64,000 nt of DNA from Thecamonas trahens ATCC 50062 (Eukaryota > Apusozoa > Apusomonadida > Apusomonadidae). Positions 1 through 10,666 of this stretch are shown here, in pieces; position 1 is the stretch's first letter, and the number at the start of each line of letters is the position of its first letter. The notes under the pieces were generated by a model. That model did not search any database. It was not told the DNA's origin and saw nothing but the letters and a program-made list of their open reading frames with translations. The stretch covers positions 1 to 64,000 of the forward strand of contig NW_013657678.1 in the NCBI RefSeq assembly GCF_000142905.1, read 5' to 3'. The position numbers and the translations under genes are program-made.

Positions 1-622
1 TAACCCTAAGTGAACCAACCCTAACCCTAACCCTAACCCTAACCCTAACCAAAAACCTAACCCTAACCCTAACCCTAACCCTAACCCTAACCCTAACCCT
101 AACCCTAACCCTAACCCTAACCCTAACCCTAACCCTAACCCTAACCCTAACCCTAACCCTAACCCTGGGCCGGACCCTAACCCTAACCCTAACCCTAACC
201 CTAACCCTAACCCTAACCCTAACGCGGACCCTAACCCTAACCCTAACCCTAACCCTAACCCTAACCCTAACCCTAACCCTAATCCTAACCCTAACCCTAA
301 CCCTAACCCTAACCCTAACCCTAACCCTAACCCTAACCCTAACCCTAACCCTAATTTTAACCTTAACCCTAACCCTAACCCTAACCCTAACCCTAACCCT
401 AACCCTAACCCTAACCCTAACCCTAACCCTAACCCTAACCCTAACCCTAACCCTAACCCTAACCCTAACCCTAACCCTAACCCTAACCCTAACCCTAACC
501 CTAACCCTAACCCTAACCCTAACCCTAACCCTAACCCTAACCCTAACCCTAACCCTAACCCTAACCCTAACCCTAACCCTAACCCTAACCCTAACCCTAA
601 CCCTAACCCTAACCCTAACCCT
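1..622. repeat. Telomere, CCCTAA repeat array
   Basis: About 100 copies of CCCTAA run into the window from its left edge, so the window starts at a chromosome end and the G-rich strand is TTAGGG. Variant units are visible near 8-20, 50-58, 167-176, 223-229, 282 and 355-365. The stretch from about 366 to 622 is perfect. The array ends at CCCTAGCTGATG. Confidence 0.97.
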
Positions 623-3340
623 AGCTGATGCCTCATCAACCCTAGCCACACTCCATTCCTCCCCACCCACCACCACTCACTCCACTTACCACTCACTGCC
701 CCCTTGCCACCCCTACCCATCCCACCCATGACCCATATCCACATTCCCACCCACCCCACCATACTCATTCTCCACCCACCATGCGAATGGCTGTGCACGG
801 GCCTGAATTGAGTCTTTGATGGTGATTCACAATCCCCATCCCTCCATTGACACTTGCCCGTGTCACTTGTTCGGCCGAGTGGCATGTGCGGGTTGTTGAG
901 TGACATGAATGTCATTCAACATTTTCATGATTCGCCACTCGTCACTCGTTCGATTGTTTGACATGCAATTGAATGTCATTGATCATTGTCAATTGATCAT
1001 TCGATTCTTTCTCCTTCTTTTGTTGTTGGCTATCCATGTTCCTTGTTCTTTGCCGTTCATGTTTCCACATGCTTTGTTGTTGCTATTGTCTGCCTTCATG
1101 TTCTGCTTTGGTTGCTTTTGCCTGTGATGGTTGACTACAATCGACATGCATTCCCATTCATCATTCCTTTCGCTTTGTTGTTGCTTTGTATCATTGTTCG
1201 GCATGCTTCAGTTGTTCTTGATTCCCCTGTTTTCATCGACCTTGACTTCCACATCCATGATCGACCTTGCTCACTACACCATCGATTCTCAACTTTGTTG
1301 TTGTTGGCCATGGTCAATAGTTGTGCATGCAATGTATTTTGTGTTGACTTTGTTGTGTTCTGGTAGTGGTTGATCTGCAGATCTGATTGATCAACCGCCC
1401 CTGCCTCATTGACCTCAACGTCACCCGAGTTCATCCCATTGCCTGCCAGCTTTACCCAGTCCCTGTTGACTTTCTCATGTGTGTGCTGTGCAAGCCATGT
1501 ATGAACTTTGGTTGTTGTTGTGGACGTCATTGCCTCGTTTGATGCTGGTTCCGGCTTTCTTCAATTAATTCAACGCTCAACTCAATTAACGTCCGCCGCC
1601 TTCCCTCTGCCGCCCAAGCCCCTCCACCCTCATCAACCACACCTCACACACACGTATCAGCCGTATCATACTCACCTTCATCAATGCTCAAGCCCAATCG
1701 CCATATCCACCACCGCTTCGCCCGTCCCGCCACCCATGTCACGACCCCCCTCATCCCCCCTACCATACTCATTACGCCCGATCACTCCCAACCACTACAC
1801 TCACCCCCTACTCCACCACCATCACTATCATCCTAGCCACAACCACCACCCACAGGTCGTGCCCATACCCACCACCATCCCATCGCGCACTCGGCTTCCT
1901 CTTCCTCCTCATCCTCCTCGTCTTCCCGCTCTACGTCACCTCCATCCTCATCCCCGACCCCGACACCCACACTCCTCAACCATCACATGCCAGACTGCCC
2001 ATCCATTAACCAACAGCGGTCTCAAGCCACCCAGCCTCGATCCAGCCCCCTCTGCTGCCCCTCCTCGCCGACCACCAGCCGCCAGCCGCCTCCCGCTCGC
2101 CCGATCAGGCCCACCTTCATCACTATCTAGCTCCTTCCCACTACCAGCTACGCTACCCACAACCTCACCCAATGTCATCACACACCCCACACTATCACCA
2201 GTACCAATATCGCTATCAGCGATACCCATCGACCTCGGCTCACTTGCGCGTCGACTTGTTCTGCCTAGGTGGTTGAGCACGTCCTCGACCGCCCGACCCT
2301 GCACACGCCCCCACCACACTCATTGCAAGATATGACCAATCTGATTTCACTACTACTCTACTACACGTCCACACTACCCCTTGCACAGTCTCCAATCCAC
2401 AGCTGCTGTATTCCAGAATCCGAGTTTCGCCGGCTCAGGCCCAAGTTGTTGGCCCTGTTTCCCTTCGATGCTGCTCACCCCCTGCCGCGGGCCCATCTCC
2501 GACCCCCACTCCCCACCATCACCACCCACAACCACCATACCCACACCACACGTACTCACCACCCCTGCAAACATAGCCACCCACCCCCTGTTCGCCGTTA
2601 CGCACATCAGTCGACGCCATCCCGTCAACAGCATCGCTGCCGACCGCCGGCTGCTCGCCGCCGACCGCCGCCCGCCGCCGACCGACCACCGCCGGCACCA
2701 CCGAGAGCTAGCTAGCCATCGACAGAGCATTGGAGACGATGCAGAGAGATAGCCACATCATTGGCAATGCCTACCAGGGTGCCCTCCAACCCACTCCTCC
2801 CCTCCCTTCTCCGGCCTTGCCCATCACAGCCCCCGCCGGCCTGCTCATCGCCAGCCGCCCCTGCTGCCGATCACCGAGCCAGACGACGAAGCCACCGGGC
2901 TGGCCAAGACAAGGAATAACAAGAGAGGGCCAGTGCAATCGATAGGTATTGCAGTGGCCGGCTAAAGTGCAGTTGGCTGCTTCCCCGCAATCTCAAGCCA
3001 TCGTCTCCATCGACGTCCATCAATCAAATCCCGTCGGCCCTCCTCGCCCATGCCGCCTAAGTACCTGCTTCCCTCATCTCCCACACCCACACACATCCAT
3101 TATCCTCATCGCCTCTTCTATACTCATTACTCTCCATCCTCACGATATCTTTTGGACACGTTTTCTTTGGCCGCCGCAGCGAGATGAGGATGAGTAGCGA
3201 ATGGGTGGATTGAGAGGAATGCCGATTGTAAAGATGGAGCTGCGGCTGGCTTAACGTGTCGAACGAGCTGGCGAACGTGCGCCTCTTTGGTTGAATGTAA
3301 GCAGCATAGCTCCCTGGTGAACTACTGACGAGTTCATCTA
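623..3340. other. Subtelomeric region without a supportable gene
   Basis: This stretch begins C-rich (CCACCC-type), becomes relatively AT-rich and T-rich at about 900-1500, and then turns into CACC/CCGCC-rich low complexity at about 1600-2700. Several open frames of 60-275 codons exist on both strands, but they translate to His/Pro/Ser-rich or Phe/Leu/Val-rich composition. They show no recognisable domain, and several overlap each other in different frames. I see no tRNA, transposon or long tandem repeat. The downstream end lies just beyond the stop of the leftmost gene, which is transcribed toward the telomere. Confidence 0.6.
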
Positions 3341-6300
3341 TCACCGCCGCGAGTTGCGTCGCTGCCCAACGTGACTCTGGTTACGCGTCTTGGAGCCACG
3401 CAGTGAACTTCTCGAGCCATCGCCACCCATACCTGATCTGTTGCTCATGCGCGTGGATAGCACGGCAGAATGTGGCATGTCCGACAGGTCGACAGACGCC
3501 GAACACACCAGCGACTCTGACGGCGAGTCGTTGCTGGTGGCTGGCGACGGGCCCGACTTGCTTGACAAGTTTCTCGACTCCGATCGCGTGCTGGAGCCCC
3601 AGTCCGAGCCCGATCGCGAGCTCGAGCTCATCGAATCGTGGTCGACGCGCATGGTGGCGTCGACAGGTGCAAGTGCGATGCTGGTGTTGGGCGAGTCATA
3701 GTAGGAGTGTGGCAGAACCTCGCCGAGTTGTTCGCGTAGAGATCGTGATCTGACGTCCGGCAAATGCATGGCGAGGTGGCGGACAAGTGCCTCGTCATGA
3801 GCAGCGTTGATTGGGTGGGCCGCACTGACGCGGTGGCGGTCACGAATGCGCTCACCAATCTCGTGCACGCCAGCAGTGATGATGGAGCCTAGGGCGTAGG
3901 CCATGGTGGCGACCACAATGACGACGATTGCCACAAACGAGCCGCGTGAGTGGTCGTCAAGCACAAAGAGCATGCCGGAGCACACAAGGATGAGCACACA
4001 CACGTCGAGCTTCATCTCCAGCGTATTATGCTTCGGCAGGTGGAACGGTTTGTACTTGAGCACAAACACAGCCGATGCGCCAAAGACAGCGATGAGGCCT
4101 CCAAAGAGCCACACCAGGATGTTTGAGAAGAACAGCGCTGTCGAGACAAACCCCAGCCGCTTGATCAGCTGCGCCACCTCGTACCAGTACCACTTGCGAA
4201 GGTAGATGTTGTAAATGGAGCCGAGTCTAAGCAATACATCCGGATCATCCAATCGATGCCGCCTCCGCCATAGCCGGACCGCAAAGAACACCGGCATAGC
4301 CGCCACATACACGACAAGGCCGACTAGCGCAAGCGGCAGAACTGACAACCACTCGTCGCCAAAACACTGGACCGATGTATCTGCATCGAGTACGTAGCTA
4401 TTGTTCGGCAGCTGTGAGCAATCAAAGAAGACCAGCACCGAGCGCGAGAGCGGAATGTACACCAGTGGCCCAAATACGACCACCAGCCGCTCCATCACGG
4501 CCTGCAGTGGCACGTGTGTCATCGCGGCACGCGGAATGCAGCACGCCATGAGTCCGGGAACCATCTTGACAGCACACACAAGCATCACAAGCACCACCGC
4601 TAGAACCAGTGGCAGCGCAAGAGACATCATGTACCGCACGAGGAACGACTTGACGGTGCAATCAGTGGCAAACAGACTCAGCTGAACATTAGCCACGTTG
4701 GCTGCATCCAGAATTTGCTGCACGGGCGGCTCCGGCCAGTTGAGTGGCGCGCGCGCCAGAATGCCCAGCACCTGCAGGAAGACCAGGCCCACAGCTACGG
4801 CATGTGGCACTGTCTTCACCCGAGACATCTCGCTCGCGGAGTAGCCTGGCTTACTCAGTGTCGCTGCCGTCACGATGACAACCACAAACGCCACCACGCC
4901 CACGACGACCACCAGAATCAGGAGCAGAGCAAAGAGCGCCGTCGACGACTTTGGGCAAGCGTCGCACTTGCCGTCTGCCAGGCGGTACGCATTCTCGGCA
5001 CACTAGGTGCAAAAGTACGATCCGACCTTGTAATGCCTTCCGCAGTTGAGCCCGCCGATGCATGCGCTCGGCACAATACAGGCGGAAAACTCTACGCCGG
5101 CCGAAGTGCCGTCATCTGGGTAGAAGCCGGGAGAGGCGACGGGCCACATCAGCGCACCGGCACATGTGCCACCAGGTGGGCATGCAATGCATGCCGTGTT
5201 GACTCGCCGTTCCGGTGTGTAAAAGCCCGGCGGGCAGACGCAAGGCGGGATGTCCAACGAGCCGTTGATAACCCGCAGCGTGTTGTCGGGGCAATCGACG
5301 CACTCGCCGTTGATGGCCAAGGCGCTCCCGCTGCACGTCACCTGTACCTTGCACGGATCGGTCGAGGTGTTGGGCGAGAACGTGCCCGTCAAGCACTCGG
5401 CGCATACTAGTGGCGTGCCATCGGCTGAGAACCGCCCGTAGCCTTCGCCGCATGCCGAGAGCGTCACCGTCAGATCTGCAATCTCTGTTGCGCTGTCGGC
5501 CAGTGCCTCCTTGAGCCGCAGCGAGTAGCTTAGTGGGACTCCAAGGTCCGCAATGCTCAATGGTGAGAGCGCAACAGAAGCTAGTGAGTATGCGCCGCCG
5601 ACGTACTCTCCCTTGCGCTCCAACGCACGAGGATCTATCAGCGACGACGAAATGACGGTGTAGAGCAAGTTCGCATCGACCACAAGGGTGGAATACGCAT
5701 CACGGAGCGTCACCTCGCCTTTCCCTAGACCCAAACCGGCAGTGGCCGTGGATGGAATCGAGGCCGGCATCGCCGATGCCGGCTGGGACGCTGCCACCTC
5801 GCCGTAGCCGGCAGTCACTGTTGCGGCCGCCCACAGAGCGGGAGGCGCTTGAAATTGCGGATCGTCCAAGCAGTGGTACACAATGCCACCACCAAAGGTG
5901 GCGGCAACGGTGCCTCGAATATCGGTCTCGTTGCCAAACTCCCATGACGGGCCACACGAAAAGGCCACGCCACCGTAAGCTGCCGTCGCGCCGTCGACTA
6001 TAAAGTCGGCTGCTGCACCGAGGGCAGACACGGAAGAGCCGGCCCGCCGCAGCGCCATGGGCTCTAACGCGGAAGGGACGGCTGTACCCGCGACCGCAAC
6101 AGCCCCTCCCCAGCGCGCCGAGCAATCGCGGAGAGTGATCGGCCCGCTCTGATCGAGCGTGAGCGAGAGTGAAGTGACAGCCATTGCCCCGCCCGCCCCG
6201 AGAAGCGCAGTACAGTGCTCGGCAACCACACCATCAAGCGCCAAGCTCACAGTCGAGCCATCGATGTACAACGCCCCGCCCGAGCCCGAACTTGCCGAGG

Positions 6301-9300
6301 CCGCCGTAAAAGCCGTGTCGCGGACAACAACCGCTAACACCGCCGACGCGTACACAGCACCACCGCCGATGCCATTCGCACCGGTCACTCGCGTCCGCTC
6401 AAACACGCATCCAGCCATCGTTACCGAAGACGCGCCGAACAAGGCCACAGCACCGCCGGCAAACGCAGCGTCAGTGTCGGTAAAGACTGTGTCAGTGAGC
6501 ACGAGGCTACCACCGTTGACGACAATGCATCCACCTTGCCCGGCCTGCAATTGGAAGGTCGATGCGGCCGAAGTGTCGCAATGAGAAAAGCTCGAGTTGG
6601 TGACCACCAGAGCGGCCGACGACATCACACCGGCAGTCTCAGACGAAGCTGGCAAGCCGAAAGTGGTGCCGTGGACCGCAACGTTGACCAGATGGAGCGT
6701 GGCGGTGGCGGCAAAAACCACACCACCGCCACGTGCCGCACAATCAAACGCTGCGTTGGAGATGTGTGTGGCGGACGAGACAGGCACCGCCCGTCCGCCG
6801 CCCACAATCCCCAGCACGGTCTGCTCTCGCGCGCAACCGACAAACGGTCGGGCGAGCCCTGCTCCAACAACGTAGGTGTCCGTGCAGGAAGAGATGTGGC
6901 TGAGCGATGCGGCGAGACAGGCCAGAGTGTACGGCACGCCGCCGCACTCGGGCACTGTCAGCGTAGCACGCGAGCCGGGCACAGCTACAAGCGCCCCAAA
7001 CTCGGGCGTTTGCAGGGCGACATGAACCGAGGTGTTGGTTACGGCGGCAATGTCCAGATAGCCGTCGTCTGAAAAGTCAGCAAGCACCAATGAGAGCGTT
7101 GCCGAGGTCGGGAGGGTATCGACAACATTGCGTACATCACTCGCGTCAAAAGACATGTCCAGCTCGTTGTTGAACCAAAAGCCGGCCGCGCCCAAGACGT
7201 CGACCCAGAACACGTCGGCGCGGCCATCATGCGTGACGTCGACGACACACAAGTCCACCAGCAGGGCGCCCGAAGGCGATCCGAGCGAGACTGCTGCCAG
7301 CCAGTACGACCCGGGGCCGCCGGGCGAGAGAGCGACGTACACCGAGCTTGCCTGCGCCCACACCAGATCGGGACCGGCATTCGGCCCTGGACCCATCGAG
7401 GCAAGCGCAAACGAAGTTGCACCGACGGCAGTCGCGCCGGCTGCGAGGCGCACTACAGGTGGTGCAAATGCCACGGCACTACCGGGCGTGGCGGCTGCGA
7501 CGTAGATGTCGCCAGCTGCCACATCGAGCAACACCAGATCCCGCAGCCCATCGCCGGTAACGTCAGCAGTCCACACGACACAGCCAGGGACAAGCACAAT
7601 ACCTCCAGGAAGCGGCAGGACCACTGGAGAGTCAAACCAGGCCACAGCTGCATCGCTAGTCCACGGAATGCCCGGCACCACCACGGCAGCAGAAGCCGAG
7701 AACGCGAGGACATCGACGGTGCCATCGCCGTTCGCATCAAGCGTCTCGACCGATATCGCTGGGGTAGGAAGGCCGGTCGGTAGCGTCGTGGCGTCGTGGC
7801 TCCACGGTAGCGCCGTGCTCACACCGCCGCGCAAAACAAAGAGATCGTTCGAGCCCGAAGCAGCGAGAACAATGTCAATGGCGGCGTCGCCCGTCACATC
7901 CGCGGCAGCAAAGCTCGAGACCGTGCCGGCAGAGGAAGGCAACGAGAAGAGAAGGGCAGGCGGGGCAAGCGTCGAGGCGGAGGTCACTCCCGACAGCGCT
8001 ACGTAAAGCGCATTACCAGCAGCAAAAACCAGATCGATGTGGCCAGAGTGATCCATGTCGAGGGCGCGTGCTGCTGACGACACGGTCCGAGTCGGTACCG
8101 AGCCCGAGAGAGCAGTGTAGAGCGGAAATGTCCCAAGCGGCTGGAGCTTGACTCGAGTCAGATCTCGTGTAGCGCTCGTGTAGAGAGCGACACGAGCCGT
8201 CGATGTGTCCCTGCTTGGGCCAATGTGAAACGTTGGTGCATCGGTGCCAGATGGCACAAGATAGTAGGCCGGCGCAAACTGGGGCAGGCCCGAACCGAGG
8301 CGCGACTGCAAGGCAACGTATGTCAACCTTCCTCCGGTTGAGTACGTCCCAACAACGACATCAGGTGTTCCATCCATGTTGGCGTCCATGAGCTCGATGC
8401 GCACGTTCTTGGCTTGGGCGAGACCGATGGTCATGTCCGATGACGGGCCGTAGTAAGGCGCAGCGCCAGAGTTGAGATAAATGGTTAACCACGCGTTGAG
8501 CTGGTCGCACACAATAACGTCCGCGTCACCGTCTGCATCCAGATCGCTAATGACGGCGTCGTTAGCATTCTGGTGGGGGATGGCAACGATGGATTGTGAA
8601 TGGGCACTGACCTTGCCACCGGGCCCGGCAATGAGGACATGAAGCTCGTTCTGAGCGTACTTGATACCCACGGCGTCCATTGAGCCGTCTCCGTCGATGT
8701 CGTGCGGCACTACGTTTGTGTAGCCACCAGAGGTGTCAACATGATGATACGACCAAGCCGAGGGCAGATCAGGCCACGTGTTCTCCAGCCATCCCCAGCC
8801 CTTGTCATCGTAGTAAGAGATGAAGGCAATGTCGACATCTCCATCTCCATCATAGTCGTCGACGGTGATTCGCCACGTAACAGTACCCCCATGATTTGCA
8901 GCGGTGGTATAGGTGGTAAAGCCACCGCCACCGTCAGCTATCGAGACTCTCAGAGCCCTAGCGCCCGAGGAAAAGGTGACGGCATCAGTGTGACCATTGC
9001 TATCAAAGTCCCCCGCAGCCGCCGCGTTGCCAGCCATGTCAGTTGTCACATCAGGCCCACTTGTCGCTATGCCACTCGCCGACAAGAACTGAATGGCTGG
9101 CGAGGACTGCGAGACTACGTCCAACACACCATCTCCATTCATGTCACCAAAATCAGTGTATCGAGCACGAATGGCGCCGGCGCCGAGTGGGCTACCTGTT
9201 GCCATGGCAGGCAAGCTCGACTCGCCGCATTGCTGACCGCTGGCTGCCACCACCAACGCCGCCACCACCAAAGCACAGACTCGCCCAAGGTGTACTGCCA

Positions 9301-9301
9301 T
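3341..9301 (-). CDS. Giant VCBS/FG-GAP, beta-helix, Cys-rich, multi-TM surface protein with an internal TAG
   Basis: The gene reads as one frame of 1,986 codons with a single TAG at 5005-5003 (codon 1433). A signal peptide (MAVHLGRVCALVVAALVVAA) opens it. About 12 VCBS/FG-GAP units with calcium-loop motifs such as DMNGDGVLD, DYDGDGDVD, DIDGDGSMD and DANGDGTVD occupy roughly residues 45-780. A Gly/Ser-rich right-handed beta-helix follows (about 790-1180), then a Cys-rich ephrin-receptor-like segment (about 1280-1450). Several hydrophobic helices come next (about 1450-1810), and then a Ser/Arg-rich cytoplasmic tail. The Cys pattern continues across the TAG (FCT, stop, CAENAYR...CDACP), and the next Met lies inside the first transmembrane helix, so the two halves belong together. 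The architecture suggests a plasma-membrane adhesion or sensory receptor; the ligand is unknown. TAG is an ordinary stop in neighbouring genes, so codon reassignment is unlikely. Confidence 0.8.
5003..5005 (-). other. In-frame TAG interrupting the receptor gene
   Basis: On the minus strand the frame reads ACC TAG TGT between two conserved Cys positions of the ephrin-receptor-like module. One base change to AAG, CAG, GAG, TGG or TAC would restore the frame. A 24-nt intron ending at this TAG (GTCGGA...CACCTAG) would also stay in frame, but it would delete residues that fit the family pattern and lacks the donor type seen elsewhere in the window. Confidence 0.85.
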
Positions 9302-9992
9302 GAAGTATAAGAACCTTCGAGATGTGTGTGTATGTGGGGGGGGGAGGGGGAGCGGGGTATGACCTCGGTGGTTGGGTGTGGGCCGCTAGGTGGTGCGGAA
9401 GGGGTGGTGGTGGAGACGCCAAGATGGAGGGTGCGACTTCCGCCATACTTCTTTGGTGTGTCGTGTTTTTTGGGGGGTTTGTGGGCAGATCGAGGGGTCT
9501 AACGCAGACGAGTTGACGCATGGATTGGCGAGGAAACTGACAACACCGTTGTGGCCACTCCTCACAGCCACCCACACAGCAAGGAGAGAGAGAGATACCA
9601 ATCTGACCCCCTAGAAACCACAAGTTGCGCGCTCAGCATAGTGGACGCGGGGAAAAAAAGGAAAAATGCCCTTCCCCCTAGCGTTCTCTTGCCCCGGCAA
9701 ACTCCAGCCATTTCGTCCCTTCACACCCCTGTGCTCCAATCTGACAAAGGACCAGGCGGCGGGCAGAAGCACGACACAACGGTTGAAGTGACCCTGCTCA
9801 TTTACTCCCAGCTCTCAGCGGCGGCCGGGCTGAGGCCTGTGTTCGCCGCGGCCGTCGCATCCATCGCGGCCTCTCGAGCCGACCGCAACCCCGAGTTTGA
9901 TGTCGATGAGCAGCGGCGGCGCCAACCGCATGTCGCCGCACGTGCGTTTGGAGCGCAAGCCAAGTGCGCTCGCCTGCTTGTGCGCACGAACT
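9302..9992. other. Intergenic region between receptor start and CENP-W-like stop
   Basis: This is the upstream region of the minus-strand receptor gene. It contains a G-rich stretch (9334-9356) directly upstream of the receptor start and a (GAGA) patch near 9582-9597. Open frames here have no recognisable domain. No RNA gene was seen. Confidence 0.5.
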
Positions 9993-10232
9993 CTAGCTTT
10001 TCGTCCTAGTCTGGCTCAACGCCGCGTTGAGCGCGTCGCGGATGTGGTTCGCTTTGGGCTTGCGGACCTTGGCCTTGCCCATCGTGAGCTTTGTCTCGAG
10101 TGCCACCTTTCGGAGAAAGAGGCAATAGTTGAGCGTGAGCAACAGATCAACTTTCTCGCCGTCCTTCACCTTGAGTCGCGGATTGTACCCCCGGACAACC
10201 TTGAGCACCGTCGACTTGGGCAGGGTCTTCAT
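9993..10232 (-). CDS. Small histone-fold protein, CENP-W-like candidate
   Basis: A 79-residue basic protein starting MKTLPKSTVLKVVRGYNP. The segment LLLTLNYCLFLRKVALET matches the central helix pattern of vertebrate CENP-W (LNCLLFVHRLAEES). The flanking parts also fit: PKSTVLKVVRGYNPRLKV resembles the first helix, and a KANHIRDALNAAL-type C-terminal helix follows a basic linker. CENP-W (about 88 residues) pairs with CENP-T in the inner kinetochore histone-fold tetramer and binds DNA. I chose the Met at 10232 because upstream codons in the open frame are GTGTGT/CACAC repeat translation. Another small histone-fold protein is possible. The call rests on motif resemblance by eye. Confidence 0.5.
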   Translation of the reverse strand: MKTLPKSTVLKVVRGYNPRLKVKDGEKVDLLLTLNYCLFLRKVALETKLTMGKAKVRKPKANHIRDALNAALSQTRTKS

Positions 10233-10479
10233 GCTGCGCACCGCTCGCCGTCCTCGCCGTGAGTCACCAGCCCGCACACCCGCCAACCGCGCCCCGCACA
10301 CCCCGCACACCCCGCACACCCGCACAAACCACATAAACACATGCCACATAGCATCACTCCACACAGGCCTTCCCTCCCGCCGCCTTCCACGGCATCCTAG
10401 CCCCGCTACGTGCCCTTCTTCGTCCACCACAGCCGGCCTGTGTTTTGGCGCCACCACCAGCAAGCCACCAACCACAACA

Positions 10480-10480
<1 letters not shown>

Positions 10481-10532
<52 letters not shown>
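10481..10532. repeat. (AC)n dinucleotide microsatellite
   Basis: About 26 uninterrupted AC units upstream of the acid phosphatase gene. Its translation produces the spurious Thr-His or Val-Cys stretches seen in overlapping open frames. Confidence 0.95.
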
Positions 10533-10537
<5 letters not shown>

Positions 10538-10606
10538 AACACTCCCTCTCGAGGTGTAACACCACATACCCACCACCACTATTCCCAAGACAAGTTGTCT
10601 ACCCTC

Positions 10607-10636
10607 TCCCCCCCCCCCCCTCCCCCCCCCCCCCCC
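10607..10636. repeat. Poly-C tract
   Basis: Thirty bases of C interrupted by a single T, lying 31 bp upstream of the phosphatase start codon on the sense strand. Similar C tracts precede the ADA gene (20281-20307), the DCAF11-like gene (59601-59623) and, on the sense strand, the USP36-like gene (43546-43557). Confidence 0.9.
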
Positions 10637-10666
10637 TGCCACCACCACACACTCAACCCTGCCACC

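Larger units (their letters stand above)
10233..10666. other. Divergent intergenic region with simple repeats
   Basis: This shared upstream region lies between the CENP-W-like gene (-) and the acid phosphatase gene (+). It contains CCCGCACAC repeats (10284-10325), an (AC)26 tract (10481-10532) and a nearly pure C tract (10607-10636) ending 30 bp before the phosphatase ATG. No gene was seen. Confidence 0.6.

Noticed and set aside
909-3344. Overlapping subtelomeric open frames
   Set aside because: Short, mutually overlapping, compositionally odd, with no domain, start context or intron support.
5003-5005. Reassigned TAG codon
   Set aside because: Acid phosphatase, CHCHD, ATP synthase delta, FKBP12 and PCYT2 all appear to end at TAG.
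5003-5026. 24-nt intron removing the TAG
   Set aside because: Too short for this genome (other introns are 79-446 nt), the donor GTCGGA is unlike the GTACG type, and it would delete conserved pattern residues.
10481-10636. CRISPR or other spaced repeat array
   Set aside because: Only simple microsatellites and homopolymers without spacers; the genome is eukaryotic.
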